Positions 51,226 through 61,080 of a stretch of 64,000 bases of DNA are shown here, piece by piece. The DNA is from Bradyrhizobium erythrophlei. Lineage in GTDB: Bacteria > Pseudomonadota > Alphaproteobacteria > Rhizobiales > Xanthobacteraceae. The DNA is taken from NCBI RefSeq assembly GCF_900142985.1, contig NZ_LT670849.1:5162501-5226500 (forward strand), written 5' to 3'. The position numbers were made by a program, and so were the translations under genes. The notes under the pieces are model-generated. The model worked only from the letters and a program-made list of their open reading frames with translations. It made no database searches and was not told where the DNA came from. Each line of letters begins with the position of its first letter. The stretch's first letter is position 1.

Positions 51226-52128
51226 GTGCCGAACAATCGTCGCTTAAGAGAACTCGAAGCAGAGAGTATTTACATTTTTCGGGAGGTCGCATCTCAGTTT
51301 GAGCGGCCAGTTCTCCTGTACTCAATCGGTAAGGACTCAACCGTCCTGCTGCATTTGGCCATGAAGGCATTTTTTCCAGGAAAATTGCCGTTTCCGCTGC
51401 TCCATGTCGACACTAAGTGGAAGTTCAAGGAAATGATTTCGTTCCGCGACGAGGTCGCTGAGCGCCATGGACTTGAACTCATTGTCCATACAAATCCAGT
51501 TGGCCTCGCTCAGGGTATCGGGCCGACCACACACGGCAGCGCCATCCATACGATGGTCATGAAGACGGACGCCCTTCGCCAGGCGATTGATCAGCACAAA
51601 TTCGATGCGGCGATCGGCGGCGCGCGCAGGGATGAGGAAAAGTCGCGAGCAAAGGAGCGCGTGTTCTCTGTTCGCAAGGCCGGCCATCGGTGGGATCCGA
51701 AGGGACAACGTCCAGAGCTTTGGCACACTTATAATGGACGCCTCCTGCCGGGGGAGACCATGCGCGTGTTTCCCTTGTCCAATTGGACCGAGTTCGATGT
51801 CTGGGATTACATCCAGCTTGAACGTCTTGCGGTCGTCGACCTCTACTTCGCAAAGCCACGTCCAGTCGTCGTTCGGGACGGAGCGTTGATCGTTGTCGAC
51901 GACGAACGCCTGCCACTTGAACCGGGCGAGGTGCCTGTCCAGCGTCGTGTCCGGTTCCGAACACTTGGCTGTTATCCGTTGACGGGCGCGCTCGAATCCG
52001 ATGCGTCGACCGTCGACGACTTGATTGACGAGTTGCGCGCTTCCCGTCAGACCGAACGCCAGGGCCGCATCATCGATGCTGATCAGGCTGGATCGATGGA
52101 AAAGAAGAAGCAGGAGGGTTACTTCTGA
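51226..52128 (+). CDS. cysD: Sulfate adenylyltransferase subunit 2
   Basis: A 300-residue PP-loop ATP pyrophosphatase subunit of sulfate adenylyltransferase, making APS from sulfate and ATP with CysN. The PP-loop is [56 protein letters not shown] and [14 protein letters not shown] are the conserved blocks, and it ends EKKKQEGYF as CysD does. It starts with GTG and overlaps cysNC by one base. The pair resembles rhizobial NodP/NodQ, but here it sits inside a nonulosonate cluster, so it should supply PAPS for polysaccharide sulfation. Confidence 0.92.
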   Translation: MPNNRRLRELEAESIYIFREVASQFERPVLLYSIGKDSTVLLHLAMKAFFPGKLPFPLLHVDTKWKFKEMISFRDEVAERHGLELIVHTNPVGLAQGIGPTTHGSAIHTMVMKTDALRQAIDQHKFDAAIGGARRDEEKSRAKERVFSVRKAGHRWDPKGQRPELWHTYNGRLLPGETMRVFPLSNWTEFDVWDYIQLERLAVVDLYFAKPRPVVVRDGALIVVDDERLPLEPGEVPVQRRVRFRTLGCYPLTGALESDASTVDDLIDELRASRQTERQGRIIDADQAGSMEKKKQEGYF

Positions 52129-54032
52129 TGCGGGATGACCTCGCAACAGCCCGCGCCGGCGTCGTGCCGAGCGGAGGGGAGCGCCAAATCCTCCGGATCT
52201 TGACCTGTGGCAGCGTTGACGATGGCAAGAGCACCCTGCTGGGGCGCCTGCTTTATGATTGCGGCGCGCTGCCTGATGATGCGCTTGCGACCCTGGAGCG
52301 CGAAAGTAAATCTGCGGGCAAGGCGGGTGATCGCCTCGATTTTTCCCTGCTCGCAGATGGTCTGATGGCGGAGCGGGAGCAGGGCATCACGATCGATGTG
52401 GCGTATCGCTACTTCGCCACTCCGCGTCGAAAATTCATTGTCGCCGACGCTCCGGGACACGATCAGTATACCCGCAACATGGTGACCGGCGCCTCGACGG
52501 CCGACTTTGCCGTAATCCTAGTCGACGCGCGCAAAGGCCTTTTGACGCAGACCAGGCGTCACGCATACATCGCTTACCTGCTGGGCATCCGCCAGCTCGT
52601 CGTGGCGATCAACAAGATGGATCTCGTCGGCTACGAGCAAGGTCCATTTGATGCCATTACGTCCGATTTCCGCAAGTTCGCTCGCTCTCTAGGTGAACTG
52701 GAGACGTTTGCAATACCGATAGTGGCCGTAGATGGCGATAACATCGTCTCGCGCAGCGCTGCAATGAGTTGGTATCATGACAAAACGCTCCTGGATTTGA
52801 TCGAAACAGTTGACGTGGCTGGCGCCACCCAGGACCGGCCATTGCGCCTGCCTGTTCAGTGGATCTGTCGACCCCATCTGGATTTCAGAGGCTACGCTGG
52901 AAACATTTTGTCAGGGAGCGTTGCGATCGGCGACATGGTGACGGTGTTTCCTTCCGGCGGAAGCAGTCGCGTCAAGCAAATTGTATCGTCGCAGGCCTGC
53001 GCTGATGTAGATGAGGCGCACGCCGGAGATCCGGTCGTGGTCACGCTTGCCGATGAGATCGATGTCAGTCGAGGCGACATGATTTGCGTTTCGTCTGCCC
53101 CGGTCGAAGTCGCCGATCGGCTTTCCACCAAAGTTGTCTGGCTTGGCGAACAGCCGATGCTTCCCGGCCGGGCCTACCTCTTCCGGCTTGGTTCGCAGAC
53201 TGCATTGGCCCAGATCGGCATTTGCAAATACAAGATCGACGTCAATACGCTCGAACACGTTCCGCTTCGGACACTGAGTCTGAACGAGATCGGGGTATGC
53301 GAGCTGACTCTCGATCGCCCCGTCGCCTTCGAGCCATATGCGACATCTCGCGAAAACGGCGGATTTATTCTGGTCGATCGCCTGACAGACGCAACCGTTG
53401 GCGCAGGCATGATCGATTTTGCATTGCGTCGTTCGCACAATATTCATTGGCAAGTCGTCGATCTGGACAAGGTCGCGCGCGCCCGCATCAAGCGGCAGCG
53501 TCAGTGCTGCATATGGTTTACGGGTCTATCCGGTGCCGGGAAATCATCGATTGCGAATGCGCTCGAGAAGCGGCTTCATAATTTGGGCGTTCACACCTAT
53601 CTTCTCGATGGCGACAATGTGCGTCACGGACTGTGTCGGGACCTCGGCTTCACCGAGGCGGATCGTGTCGAGAACATCCGCCGCGTGTCCGAGGTTGCCA
53701 AGCTGATGACGGACGCCGGGCTCGTTACGCTGGTTGCCTTCATCTCTCCGTTTCGCGCGGAACGCCAACAGGCGCGTGGACTTTTCGACGAGGACGAGTT
53801 TGTCGAGGTTTTTGTCGATACGCCGCTTGAGGTTTGCGAAGGGCGAGACCCGAAAGGTCTCTACAAGAAGGCGCGCCAGGGATTGATCTTGAATTTTACC
53901 GGCGTTGATCAGCCCTACGAGCCCCCGGTGAAGCCTGAAGTGCGGCTTGACACGACGTCTCGAACGATTCCCCAAGTCGTCGACGGTCTAATTGCCGAAC
54001 TCGCTCGGCGCGGCGTCATCACGAGCGAATGA
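52128..54032 (+). CDS. cysNC: Bifunctional sulfate adenylyltransferase subunit 1/APS kinase
   Basis: A 634-residue fusion of CysN and CysC (NodQ-like). The GTPase domain (about 18-230) carries [32 protein letters not shown] and NKMDL. Two EF-Tu-like barrels follow. The APS kinase domain (about 460-634) carries [38 protein letters not shown] and [12 protein letters not shown]. It turns APS to PAPS after GTP-driven APS synthesis with CysD. A TGATG overlap couples it to cysD. With the sulfotransferase it forms a complete activation and transfer module. Confidence 0.93.
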   Translation: MRDDLATARAGVVPSGGERQILRILTCGSVDDGKSTLLGRLLYDCGALPDDALATLERESKSAGKAGDRLDFSLLADGLMAEREQGITIDVAYRYFATPRRKFIVADAPGHDQYTRNMVTGASTADFAVILVDARKGLLTQTRRHAYIAYLLGIRQLVVAINKMDLVGYEQGPFDAITSDFRKFARSLGELETFAIPIVAVDGDNIVSRSAAMSWYHDKTLLDLIETVDVAGATQDRPLRLPVQWICRPHLDFRGYAGNILSGSVAIGDMVTVFPSGGSSRVKQIVSSQACADVDEAHAGDPVVVTLADEIDVSRGDMICVSSAPVEVADRLSTKVVWLGEQPMLPGRAYLFRLGSQTALAQIGICKYKIDVNTLEHVPLRTLSLNEIGVCELTLDRPVAFEPYATSRENGGFILVDRLTDATVGAGMIDFALRRSHNIHWQVVDLDKVARARIKRQRQCCIWFTGLSGAGKSSIANALEKRLHNLGVHTYLLDGDNVRHGLCRDLGFTEADRVENIRRVSEVAKLMTDAGLVTLVAFISPFRAERQQARGLFDEDEFVEVFVDTPLEVCEGRDPKGLYKKARQGLILNFTGVDQPYEPPVKPEVRLDTTSRTIPQVVDGLIAELARRGVITSE

Positions 54033-54097
54033 CGACTTGGCCGGCAAACAAGAACTATACGTTCTCAGTCACCTCGATTCGTTGAGATTGCAGCAAT

Positions 54098-55099
54098 ATG
54101 GCTAAGCGTGTTCTCGTCACCGGCGCCGATGGATTTATCGGGTCGCATCTCACTGAAGCACTCGTTCGCCGAGGTTATGATGTCGTGGCTTTTGTTCAGT
54201 ACAACTCGTTCAGCTCATGGGGATGGCTCGATCGATGCGACGCGGACGTACGAGGCAAATTCGAAGTCGTCGCGGGTGACATTCGCGACGCGTTCGGTGT
54301 TGCCGCCGCAGTCAAAGGGTGTGACGCAGTTTTTCATCTCGCCGCGCTCATCGCCATTCCCTTTTCGTATCGCTCGCCGAGCAGCTATATCGAGACCAAC
54401 GTCACTGGAACGCTCAACGTCTTGCATGCCGCTCAGCAATTCGACCTTGACCGAATTATTCATACCTCGACGAGCGAGGTCTATGGGACTGCGAAATACA
54501 CCCCGATCGACGAAGATCACCCTTTGCAGGCTCAGTCGCCATATTCCGCCAGTAAGATCGCTGCCGATGCTCTTGCGACGTCATTTTATCGTTCGTTCAA
54601 ATCCCCGGTCACCATCGTTCGTCCGTTCAACACCTTCGGACCGCGTCAGTCGGCGCGCGCAGTCATCCCAACGATCGTAACGCAGCTTGCTTCAGGAAAA
54701 ACGGAGCTTTCACTCGGCGATCTGCGACCGACGCGGGACTTCAATTTTGTTCAGGATACCGCGTCAGGATTTATCGCGGCATTGGAATCGGATCGGGCAA
54801 ACGGTGAGATCATCAACCTCGGTACCGGCTTTGAGATCAGTATCGGCGATTTGGCGTACCTCATAGCCGAGCTTATGAACAAGAAAATTAGCGTTGCGCG
54901 GGAGGACGCCCGTCTGCGGCCGGAGCAGAGTGAAGTGTTCCGGTTACTCGCCAAAAACGACAAGGCGAGGGATATCTTGGGTTGGTCGCCGGAACATGCC
55001 GGCGCCGAGGGGCTTCGCGCGGGCCTGGAGAAGACGATCGCGTGGTTTATGAATTTCGAGAATCGCGCCGGTTACAAGAACGACATGTTCAATGTCTAA
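54098..55099 (+). CDS. legB: Nucleotide-sugar 4,6-dehydratase, LegB-like
   Basis: A 333-residue extended SDR with VTGADGFIGSHLTEALVRRGYDVVAFV, YNSFSSWGWLD, FHLAALIAIPFSYRSPSSYIETNVTGTLN and the Y-x3-K motif YSASK. YNSFSSWGWL shortly after the nucleotide-binding motif is characteristic of LegB, the GDP-GlcNAc 4,6-dehydratase of legionaminic acid synthesis. Its stop overlaps the legG start by eight bases. Confidence 0.85.
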   Translation: MAKRVLVTGADGFIGSHLTEALVRRGYDVVAFVQYNSFSSWGWLDRCDADVRGKFEVVAGDIRDAFGVAAAVKGCDAVFHLAALIAIPFSYRSPSSYIETNVTGTLNVLHAAQQFDLDRIIHTSTSEVYGTAKYTPIDEDHPLQAQSPYSASKIAADALATSFYRSFKSPVTIVRPFNTFGPRQSARAVIPTIVTQLASGKTELSLGDLRPTRDFNFVQDTASGFIAALESDRANGEIINLGTGFEISIGDLAYLIAELMNKKISVAREDARLRPEQSEVFRLLAKNDKARDILGWSPEHAGAEGLRAGLEKTIAWFMNFENRAGYKNDMFNV

Positions 55100-56279
55100 G
55101 TCGGTATCAGGGCGCGCGTCGCACAAGGTGTGCGTGGTAACGGGCAGCCGCGCGGACTATGGTTTGCTTTATTTCCTCATGCGTCAGTTGCTGGCCGATC
55201 CGCTGTTCGACTTGTCGATTGTCGCAACGGGCATGCATCTTTCTCCCGAATTCGGCATGACCGCGAAAGTTATTGAGGCCGACGGGTTCAAAATCGCCGC
55301 GCGGGTCGAGACTCTCCTTTCAAGCGACAGCGGAGTCGGCGTTGCAAAAGCCACAGGCCTCGGCGTGCTGGGTCTTGCCGACGCGTTCCAGCAGCTTCGA
55401 CCCGATCTGTTGATCATCCTGGGCGATCGATTCGAGATTTTCTCCGCGGCGCAGGCTGCATTGTTCCTGCGAATACCGGTCGCGCATATTGGCGGGGGAG
55501 ATGTCACGACGGGCGCGTTTGACGACGCGATCCGCCACAGCATCAGTAAGCTGTCCCATTTGCACTTTGTGACGAACGCGGACGCCGCGAAACGATTGGC
55601 CCGGATGGGTGAAAACCCGAAGCACATATTCGATGTCGGGAGCCCAGGACTCGACCATCTGCTGCACACACAGCTACCCTCGAGGGAACAATTGGAAGAT
55701 GATCTCGAGTTCAAACTTCGGAAACGTAATTTGCTGGTTACGTTCCATCCGGTCACGCTCGATCTGATGTCATCGCGGTTGCAGATCGACGCGCTGCTGG
55801 AGGCCTTGAGCCGGCGCTGCCCGGAGGACGGCATCATCCTCACCCTGCCAAATGCCGATACAGAGGGGCGAGCTCTGATCGACGAAATACGTCGGTTCGC
55901 GGTGGGGAAGGACAACGTGCGGGTCTTTGCTTCCCTTGGACAAAAGCGGTATCTGGGAGTCTTGGCGCTCGCCAATGTTGTCGTCGGAAACTCTTCCAGC
56001 GGACTGTATGAGGCTCCCTCGTTAGGCACACCGACCGTCAATATTGGCAATCGACAGGATGGTCGTCTGCGCGCCGACTCTGTGTTTGATTGCGAGCCGG
56101 ACGCGGAAGCCATCCATGACGCGATCGACAGGGCACTGACCTTCGGCAAGCAGGTGGTGAAAAATCCCTATCAAAAGGGAGATTGCGCGCAGAGCATCGT
56201 GGAACAGCTGCAGAAGGTTGACGACTTCTCGAGGCTGATTGTGAAAGTCTTTCACCCTCAACCTTCTGCTGCATGCTGA
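55092..56279 (+). CDS. legG: Nucleotide-sugar 2-epimerase, hydrolysing (LegG/NeuC-like)
   Basis: A 395-residue enzyme of the UDP-GlcNAc 2-epimerase family in its hydrolysing form, releasing a free 2-epimerised amino sugar and nucleotide. VCVVTGSRADYGLLYFLMRQL, LLIILGDRFEIFSAAQAALFLRIPVAHIGGGDVTTGAFDDAIRHSISKLSHLHF in parts, VGSPGLD, and VVVGNSSSGLYEAPSLGTPTVNIGNRQ cover the family blocks. In the legionaminic route it yields 2,4-diacetamido-2,4,6-trideoxymannose for LegI. It overlaps legB and the next aminotransferase-like gene. Confidence 0.87.
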   Translation: MSKSVSGRASHKVCVVTGSRADYGLLYFLMRQLLADPLFDLSIVATGMHLSPEFGMTAKVIEADGFKIAARVETLLSSDSGVGVAKATGLGVLGLADAFQQLRPDLLIILGDRFEIFSAAQAALFLRIPVAHIGGGDVTTGAFDDAIRHSISKLSHLHFVTNADAAKRLARMGENPKHIFDVGSPGLDHLLHTQLPSREQLEDDLEFKLRKRNLLVTFHPVTLDLMSSRLQIDALLEALSRRCPEDGIILTLPNADTEGRALIDEIRRFAVGKDNVRVFASLGQKRYLGVLALANVVVGNSSSGLYEAPSLGTPTVNIGNRQDGRLRADSVFDCEPDAEAIHDAIDRALTFGKQVVKNPYQKGDCAQSIVEQLQKVDDFSRLIVKVFHPQPSAAC

Positions 56280-57391
56280 CCATGTTGCGAGTGGCGACCG
56301 AGCGCTCGGAGCTCGGCACGCCCGGCGCCGGTCTCCCGTTGCCCGGCTCCGGTTTGTCTATCGCGCGGCTGTCGACGGGACGATGCGCGCTCAATTATCT
56401 GATTCAGCGATTGCCGCGAGGATGCGAGTGGACGGTGCTGATGCCCTGCTATGTTGCGGAGGGGGTGATCGGGCCTTTTCGTGCGGCCGGCATGTCGGTC
56501 CGGCATTACCGTCTCAATGAACACTTGGCGCCCAACGAAGTAGACGTGGCGAACCTGCTGAGCGAATGCCGGCAGGGCGTATTGTTCGTCCTGATTCATT
56601 ACTTCGGCTTTTCATCTCTGACAGAATCACTGCGAAACATGATTGCGGAGCGTGAGGCCGTGCTTATCTGCGATTGCGCACACGCGCCTCTTTCGTCCAC
56701 CGAGCAGGGCGTGTCGTTGAGCGAGCAAGGCGACGTCGCGCTACACTCGCTAAACAAGTTTCTCCCCGTGACGGATGGCGCCATCATCCTCAGCCGCGTC
56801 GAGGAAATCAATCTGGCCGCCGGAAAAGGCGACCTCCTCGAGCCTCCGCACGACGCCCTCGCTCATTTCAACCGGCACCTCGAGGCGTGCCGGGCCTTGC
56901 TGGAGTGCCATTCCGCGGAGGCGGCGCGGCCGTTGCTCGTGACAATCGATGAGAGCTATGAAGCTTACTACAAGATCATCAATCAGGATCTGTCGCCTCG
57001 GCACCAGAGCAAAAACTCAAAAGCAATCGAAGACGCATTTTCGTACGAGTCCTGCGCCGCGCGGCGTCGACGCCATGCCTCTTATCTTTACGAAAATCTG
57101 AAGTCGCCCTCGTTTGAACCTGTTCACGAAGCGCTCCCGAAGGGGGCAGTGCCGTTCGGCGTCCCCTTCAGAATTCGAGGCAAGCGAAGAAATGAAGTGC
57201 TTGAGCGGCTGTTTGAGCAAAACGTTCTGCTGTCAACATTGGTTGATAAGTGGGATTTTGTCCCGCTAGGCAGGTCTGATTTTTTCGCGAGCGAGGTTTC
57301 ATTCATGCAGGACCATGTGCTGGTTCCGGTGAGTGAATTTCTGAGCGAAGAAGACGTCGCAGATATGGTGATCAAACTGAACGGCGTTTGA
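56273..57391 (+). CDS. Divergent DegT/DnrJ-like PLP protein
   Basis: A 372-residue protein with the layout of the DegT/DnrJ/EryC1 sugar aminotransferases but low resemblance. VLMPCYVAEGVIGPFRAAG, VLFVLIHYFGFSSLTESLRN and LICDCAHAPLS stand for the usual blocks with the PLP aspartate, and ALHSLNKFLPVTDGAIILS carries the likely PLP lysine. The usual N-terminal GxW block is missing. It sits between legG and legI and overlaps legG, so it is probably part of the pathway or of side-chain making. It is a second such enzyme beside LegC. Confidence 0.6.
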   Translation: MLTMLRVATERSELGTPGAGLPLPGSGLSIARLSTGRCALNYLIQRLPRGCEWTVLMPCYVAEGVIGPFRAAGMSVRHYRLNEHLAPNEVDVANLLSECRQGVLFVLIHYFGFSSLTESLRNMIAEREAVLICDCAHAPLSSTEQGVSLSEQGDVALHSLNKFLPVTDGAIILSRVEEINLAAGKGDLLEPPHDALAHFNRHLEACRALLECHSAEAARPLLVTIDESYEAYYKIINQDLSPRHQSKNSKAIEDAFSYESCAARRRRHASYLYENLKSPSFEPVHEALPKGAVPFGVPFRIRGKRRNEVLERLFEQNVLLSTLVDKWDFVPLGRSDFFASEVSFMQDHVLVPVSEFLSEEDVADMVIKLNGV

Positions 57392-57396
57392 AGGCG

Positions 57397-58452
57397 ATGA
57401 TGTCAATGAACTACAAGCAATTGCTGCAACACGCCAACGAGCGCCTTTTCATTATCGCCGAAGCCGGGGTCAATCATAACGGCGACGTTAACACCGCTCT
57501 CAGGCTGGTGGACGCGGCAGTTGAAGCAGGCTGTGATGCAATCAAATTCCAGACCTGGATCACCGAAAAAGTCTACAGCGTGTCGCGTTCGGTGAAGCCC
57601 GAATATCAGGCGCGCACGACTGACGCGTCCGAGTCCGAGTTCGCAATCATCAAGAAGCTTGAACTTTCGTTTTCTAACTTTGGGACTTTGAAGAAATACT
57701 GCGAAGAGAGAGGGATCTTGTTCTTTTCCACGCCGGACGAGATCGAGAGCGCGAACTTTCTCGCGAGTTTAGGCGTGAGCCTGATGAAGACCGGCTCGCA
57801 GGACGTAACCAACTTGCCATTTCTGCGGCAGATTTCGGCGCTGGGCGTTCCGGTGATTTTTTCGACTGGCGCATGCACGATGACCGAACTTGCCGAGGGT
57901 GTCGAAGCAATATCGGAATCCACAAAAGAGGTGTTCCTCCTGCATTGTGTGTCGTCCTATCCGGCGCCGATCGATCAGATGAACCTGTCGGTCATTCCAA
58001 CGCTGAAGGCAGCATTTGGTTTACCAGTCGGACTGTCCGACCACACGACCGGTGCGTTCGTCGCATGTGCGGCGCTGCCGCTAGGCGCGCGCATATTCGA
58101 AAAGCACATAACGCTCGACAAGAATATGGCGGGTCCCGACCACCAGGCTTCGCTCGATCCATCCGAAATGCGTGAATATTGCAGCACCCTGCGCGGCGTT
58201 TACAGAGGCATTGGTACCGGGATTAAGCAAATCATGCCATGCGAGCTCGACGCACGTAACGCATTTCGTCGATTCGTTGTCGCGGGAAATGACATCAAGG
58301 CCGGCTCCGTGCTTTCAGTCGGCGATCTTGAGTTCAAGAAAGTAGTCGATGGAATCCCACCCAAGTATCTGGACATGTTGCTTGGGCGAAAGGTGCGGTG
58401 TGACATCAAGGCGGACACGCCCATCGAGTGGCAGATGATTTCCAATGACTGA
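57397..58452 (+). CDS. legI: N-acylneuraminate/legionaminate synthase (LegI/NeuB-like)
   Basis: A 351-residue NeuB-family synthase that condenses phosphoenolpyruvate with a free six-carbon amino sugar to give a nine-carbon nonulosonic acid. The TIM barrel has IIAEAGVNHNGDVNTALRLVDAA, CDAIKFQTW, LMKTGSQDVTNLPFL, STGACTMTELAEG, LHCVSSYPAP and GLSDHTTG. It also has FEKHITLDKNMAGPDHQASL. A C-terminal SAF (antifreeze-like) domain spans about 290-350. The start may be 57397, 57400 or 57406. It overlaps the next gene by eight bases. Confidence 0.92.
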   Translation: MMSMNYKQLLQHANERLFIIAEAGVNHNGDVNTALRLVDAAVEAGCDAIKFQTWITEKVYSVSRSVKPEYQARTTDASESEFAIIKKLELSFSNFGTLKKYCEERGILFFSTPDEIESANFLASLGVSLMKTGSQDVTNLPFLRQISALGVPVIFSTGACTMTELAEGVEAISESTKEVFLLHCVSSYPAPIDQMNLSVIPTLKAAFGLPVGLSDHTTGAFVACAALPLGARIFEKHITLDKNMAGPDHQASLDPSEMREYCSTLRGVYRGIGTGIKQIMPCELDARNAFRRFVVAGNDIKAGSVLSVGDLEFKKVVDGIPPKYLDMLLGRKVRCDIKADTPIEWQMISND

Positions 58453-59515
58453 CGTTGGAGGGTTTTCGATTCTGAAGCCGACCGATCCACGGTGGGACGT
58501 GCTGTTCAATGCGCTCCCATCGCCCGCGCGGGATATTTTCTACTCGGCCGGCTTTGCGAGGTTGTGCGCGAAGATGCTGCCGCCGTCGGAAATGCCGGTT
58601 TGCGCTGCGTTCTCGTCCGGAGCGGGGGATATTCTGCTATACCCATTCGTTGTGCGCGACCTCGCCGCCTTGGTGGACTCGTCGATTTCGAAAGGCTTGC
58701 AAGACACCATTAGTCTGTACGGACGGGGCGGGGTGGTTGGTTGCGCATCGCCCGATGCACTCAAAGCATTCCATCAATCGCTAGCGCGATATATGTTTGA
58801 TCAGCGGGTGCTTTGCAGCTTCGATCGGTTTCATCCGGTCATGCTCAATCATACTCTCGCCGTCAGAAACTGCGAGATTATCGATGTTGGCGGTTTCGTT
58901 GTGGTGGATTTGCTATTATCGCCTCAAGCCCTGAGGGAGAGCTTCAAAAGTTCCGTCCGCAAAGATCTGCGTAAGGCAGAGCGCAACGGGATCACTTGCT
59001 TTGCGGAGGCGAATTGCAGCCATTTGGTTGATTTTTTGGAGATCTACTACCAGACGATGGAGCGCAATTCGGCGAACGCCTTCTATTTTTTTCCGGAAGT
59101 GTTCTTCAAGGCCTTGCCGACCGAATTGCCCGGTCAATTTCACTTCTTTTACGCAGTGCATGAAGGTCGGATCGTTTCATGCGAACTCGTCTTGCATCAC
59201 GGCAGGTATTCGCATTCGTTTCTTGGCGGCACACGCCGCGAATATTTGCCGCTCGCAGCCAATCCTCTCTTGAAGGAAGCAATATTCCACGAAATGAAGC
59301 AATTGGGCTGCGAGTTCTTTTTCCTGGGCGGGGGGCAGAGGGCCAACGACAGCATTTTTTCGTTCAAACATGCCTATGCACCGGATGGTGTGCTGGCGTC
59401 CTTAGTGGGGGGCACCATCTGGCGTCACGATGAATATGAAGGCCTCAAGCTTGATATGATTCAAGGGGGCCGCGAGATTTCACCGAATCGATTCCAATTT
59501 TACGATCGGCAATGA
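58445..59515 (+). CDS. FemAB/GNAT-like acyltransferase
   Basis: A 356-residue protein made of two GNAT-like halves. The C-terminal half has the motif block FYAVHEGRIVSCELVLHHGRYSHSFLGG and GCEFFFLGGGQ, as in the Acetyltransf_6/FemAB group. RESFKSSVRKDLRKAERNGI before it is typical for this group. Such enzymes move an acyl or aminoacyl group onto a sugar amine. It occupies the place where an N-acyltransferase of the legionaminic route (LegH) is expected, but it is not of the hexapeptide-repeat kind. A role in 4-N- or 7-N-acylation is inferred. Confidence 0.68.
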   Translation: MTDVGGFSILKPTDPRWDVLFNALPSPARDIFYSAGFARLCAKMLPPSEMPVCAAFSSGAGDILLYPFVVRDLAALVDSSISKGLQDTISLYGRGGVVGCASPDALKAFHQSLARYMFDQRVLCSFDRFHPVMLNHTLAVRNCEIIDVGGFVVVDLLLSPQALRESFKSSVRKDLRKAERNGITCFAEANCSHLVDFLEIYYQTMERNSANAFYFFPEVFFKALPTELPGQFHFFYAVHEGRIVSCELVLHHGRYSHSFLGGTRREYLPLAANPLLKEAIFHEMKQLGCEFFFLGGGQRANDSIFSFKHAYAPDGVLASLVGGTIWRHDEYEGLKLDMIQGGREISPNRFQFYDRQ

Positions 59516-60219
59516 GCATCAAAGATCAATGCAAGAGTCCTGCCGGCGACACCAGCCGATACTGGGAGTCGATCTTCTCATCGCGCGGCTGGGGTGCTTA
59601 TCCGCCGGAAGACTTGATCCGCTTTATTGCGCGCAATTATGGGCAGGCCGCAGACCGCGCGACGGTGCGCGTGCTGGAGATCGGGTGCGGACCGGGCCCT
59701 AATATTTGGTACCTCGTGCGCGAAGGGTATGGCGTCGCCGGCATCGACGGTTCGGTTACCGCTATCGCGCAGGCGCGGAAGCGGCTATCCACCGACGGCC
59801 TGCCAACCAATGAAGGCCGGGTCGATTTGCGGGTTGGCAATTTCGTCAATTTGCCCTGGAGTGATGCGGAGTTCGACGCGGTTATCGACATCGCGGCGCT
59901 GTATGCCAACAAGCGGAGCGACATCGTGTCGGCGATCGATGAGGTCTTCCGCACGCTCAAGCCTGGCGGGATGTTCTTCGGCAAGATGTTTGGTGCGGAT
60001 ACGACCGGCAGCGACAGCGGCATATTGTTCGAGCCAGGCACTCGACAATTTCCTGATCGCGGTCCCTGCGCTGGCAATGAGATTGCTCATTTTTTTGAGC
60101 GCAACGAATTGCTGGAATTGTTTCGGGCATTCCGCAAGGTAGACATCGATCATTCGATCTGCACGGAACGAAATGGAGAAATCCTCACCTTCCACTGGTT
60201 GGTGTCGGCCACGAAATGA
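59512..60219 (+). CDS. Class I SAM-dependent methyltransferase
   Basis: A 235-residue methyltransferase with motif I VLEIGCGPGPNIWYL near residue 55, motif II VAGIDGSVTAIAQAR, the acidic DAVIDIAALY and EVFRTLKPGGMFFGKMF. It overlaps the GNAT-like gene by four bases. It is not closely related to the two neighbouring methyltransferases, so the cluster has at least three different methylation steps, or some act on side chains. Confidence 0.8.
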   Translation: MSIKDQCKSPAGDTSRYWESIFSSRGWGAYPPEDLIRFIARNYGQAADRATVRVLEIGCGPGPNIWYLVREGYGVAGIDGSVTAIAQARKRLSTDGLPTNEGRVDLRVGNFVNLPWSDAEFDAVIDIAALYANKRSDIVSAIDEVFRTLKPGGMFFGKMFGADTTGSDSGILFEPGTRQFPDRGPCAGNEIAHFFERNELLELFRAFRKVDIDHSICTERNGEILTFHWLVSATK

Positions 60220-60244
60220 GAGAAGCGCACAATTGGATGTCAAG

Positions 60245-61012
60245 ATGACCCAGAAAAAGACCCACGAAATCAAGGCCAAATGGAATGCTTCGGAGTTCGA
60301 GGCCGGAATACGGGCCGAGTTCCTGAAAAACTTCGTGGAAGCCCCGATTCCAGATCATGAGATCTTGCAGAACCTGCCGCTATTCTTGAGCCGGCAAAAT
60401 TTGTCTCAGATTCTTTTCGTCAATGAAATGTACCAGCAGATCCTCGATGTCCATGGAGTCATCATGGAGTTCGGTGTGCGGTGGGGCCGCAATATGGCGC
60501 TGTATGGCTCTCTGCGGGGGATCTATGAACCATTCAATCATAATCGGAAGATTATCGGGTTCGATACGTTCGAAGGCTTTCCTTCGGTCGACAGGCGCGA
60601 CGGCAACGATGAGATTATTTCGGTCGGCGCTTACAACGTCACTGAAAATTATGATGCATACCTGGCCAAAGTTCTCGATTATCACGAGCAAGAGAGTCCG
60701 ATCTCCCACATTAAGAAATATGAAATCGTCAAGGGAGATGCGTCGGTCGGTATTAATGGCTATTTGAAGAAGCACCCCGAAACGATCATTGCGTTAGCGT
60801 ATTTCGACTTCGACATTTACCAGCCGACTTACGATTGTCTGTTGGCGATCAAGGAGTGCCTGCCCAAAGGCGCTGTGGTTGGTTTCGACGAATTGAACGA
60901 TGCGACTTATCCTGGGGAGACTCTGGCGCTCAAGGAGATGTTGGGCATAAGCAAGCACAAGATTCGACATAGCCGTTTCAGTCCTACCCAATCCTATATC
61001 GTGATTGAGTGA
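60245..61012 (+). CDS. TylF/MycF-like O-methyltransferase
   Basis: A 255-residue protein of the macrocin O-methyltransferase (TylF/MycF/CmcI) family, which methylates sugar hydroxyls with SAM and magnesium. GVIMEFGVRWGRNMALYGSLRGIYE is motif I, IIGFDTFEGFPSVD motif II, and ALAYFDFDIYQPTYDCLLAI has the metal aspartates, followed by GAVVGFDELNDATYPGE. The ATG at 60245 is chosen; the upstream frame overlaps the previous gene. A methyl ether on the glycan is the expected product. Confidence 0.8.
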   Translation: MTQKKTHEIKAKWNASEFEAGIRAEFLKNFVEAPIPDHEILQNLPLFLSRQNLSQILFVNEMYQQILDVHGVIMEFGVRWGRNMALYGSLRGIYEPFNHNRKIIGFDTFEGFPSVDRRDGNDEIISVGAYNVTENYDAYLAKVLDYHEQESPISHIKKYEIVKGDASVGINGYLKKHPETIIALAYFDFDIYQPTYDCLLAIKECLPKGAVVGFDELNDATYPGETLALKEMLGISKHKIRHSRFSPTQSYIVIE

Positions 61013-61080
61013 AAGCTGGGCCGCGCGAGCTTGACAACCACCTGCTATAACGAGCACGTCTTATCCCTCATGGACGATGA

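Noticed and set aside
51226..54032. Reading cysD-cysNC as symbiotic nodPQ
   Set aside because: No other nodulation gene, nod box or Nod-factor enzyme is in the window, and the flanks are nonulosonate genes with a sulfotransferase.
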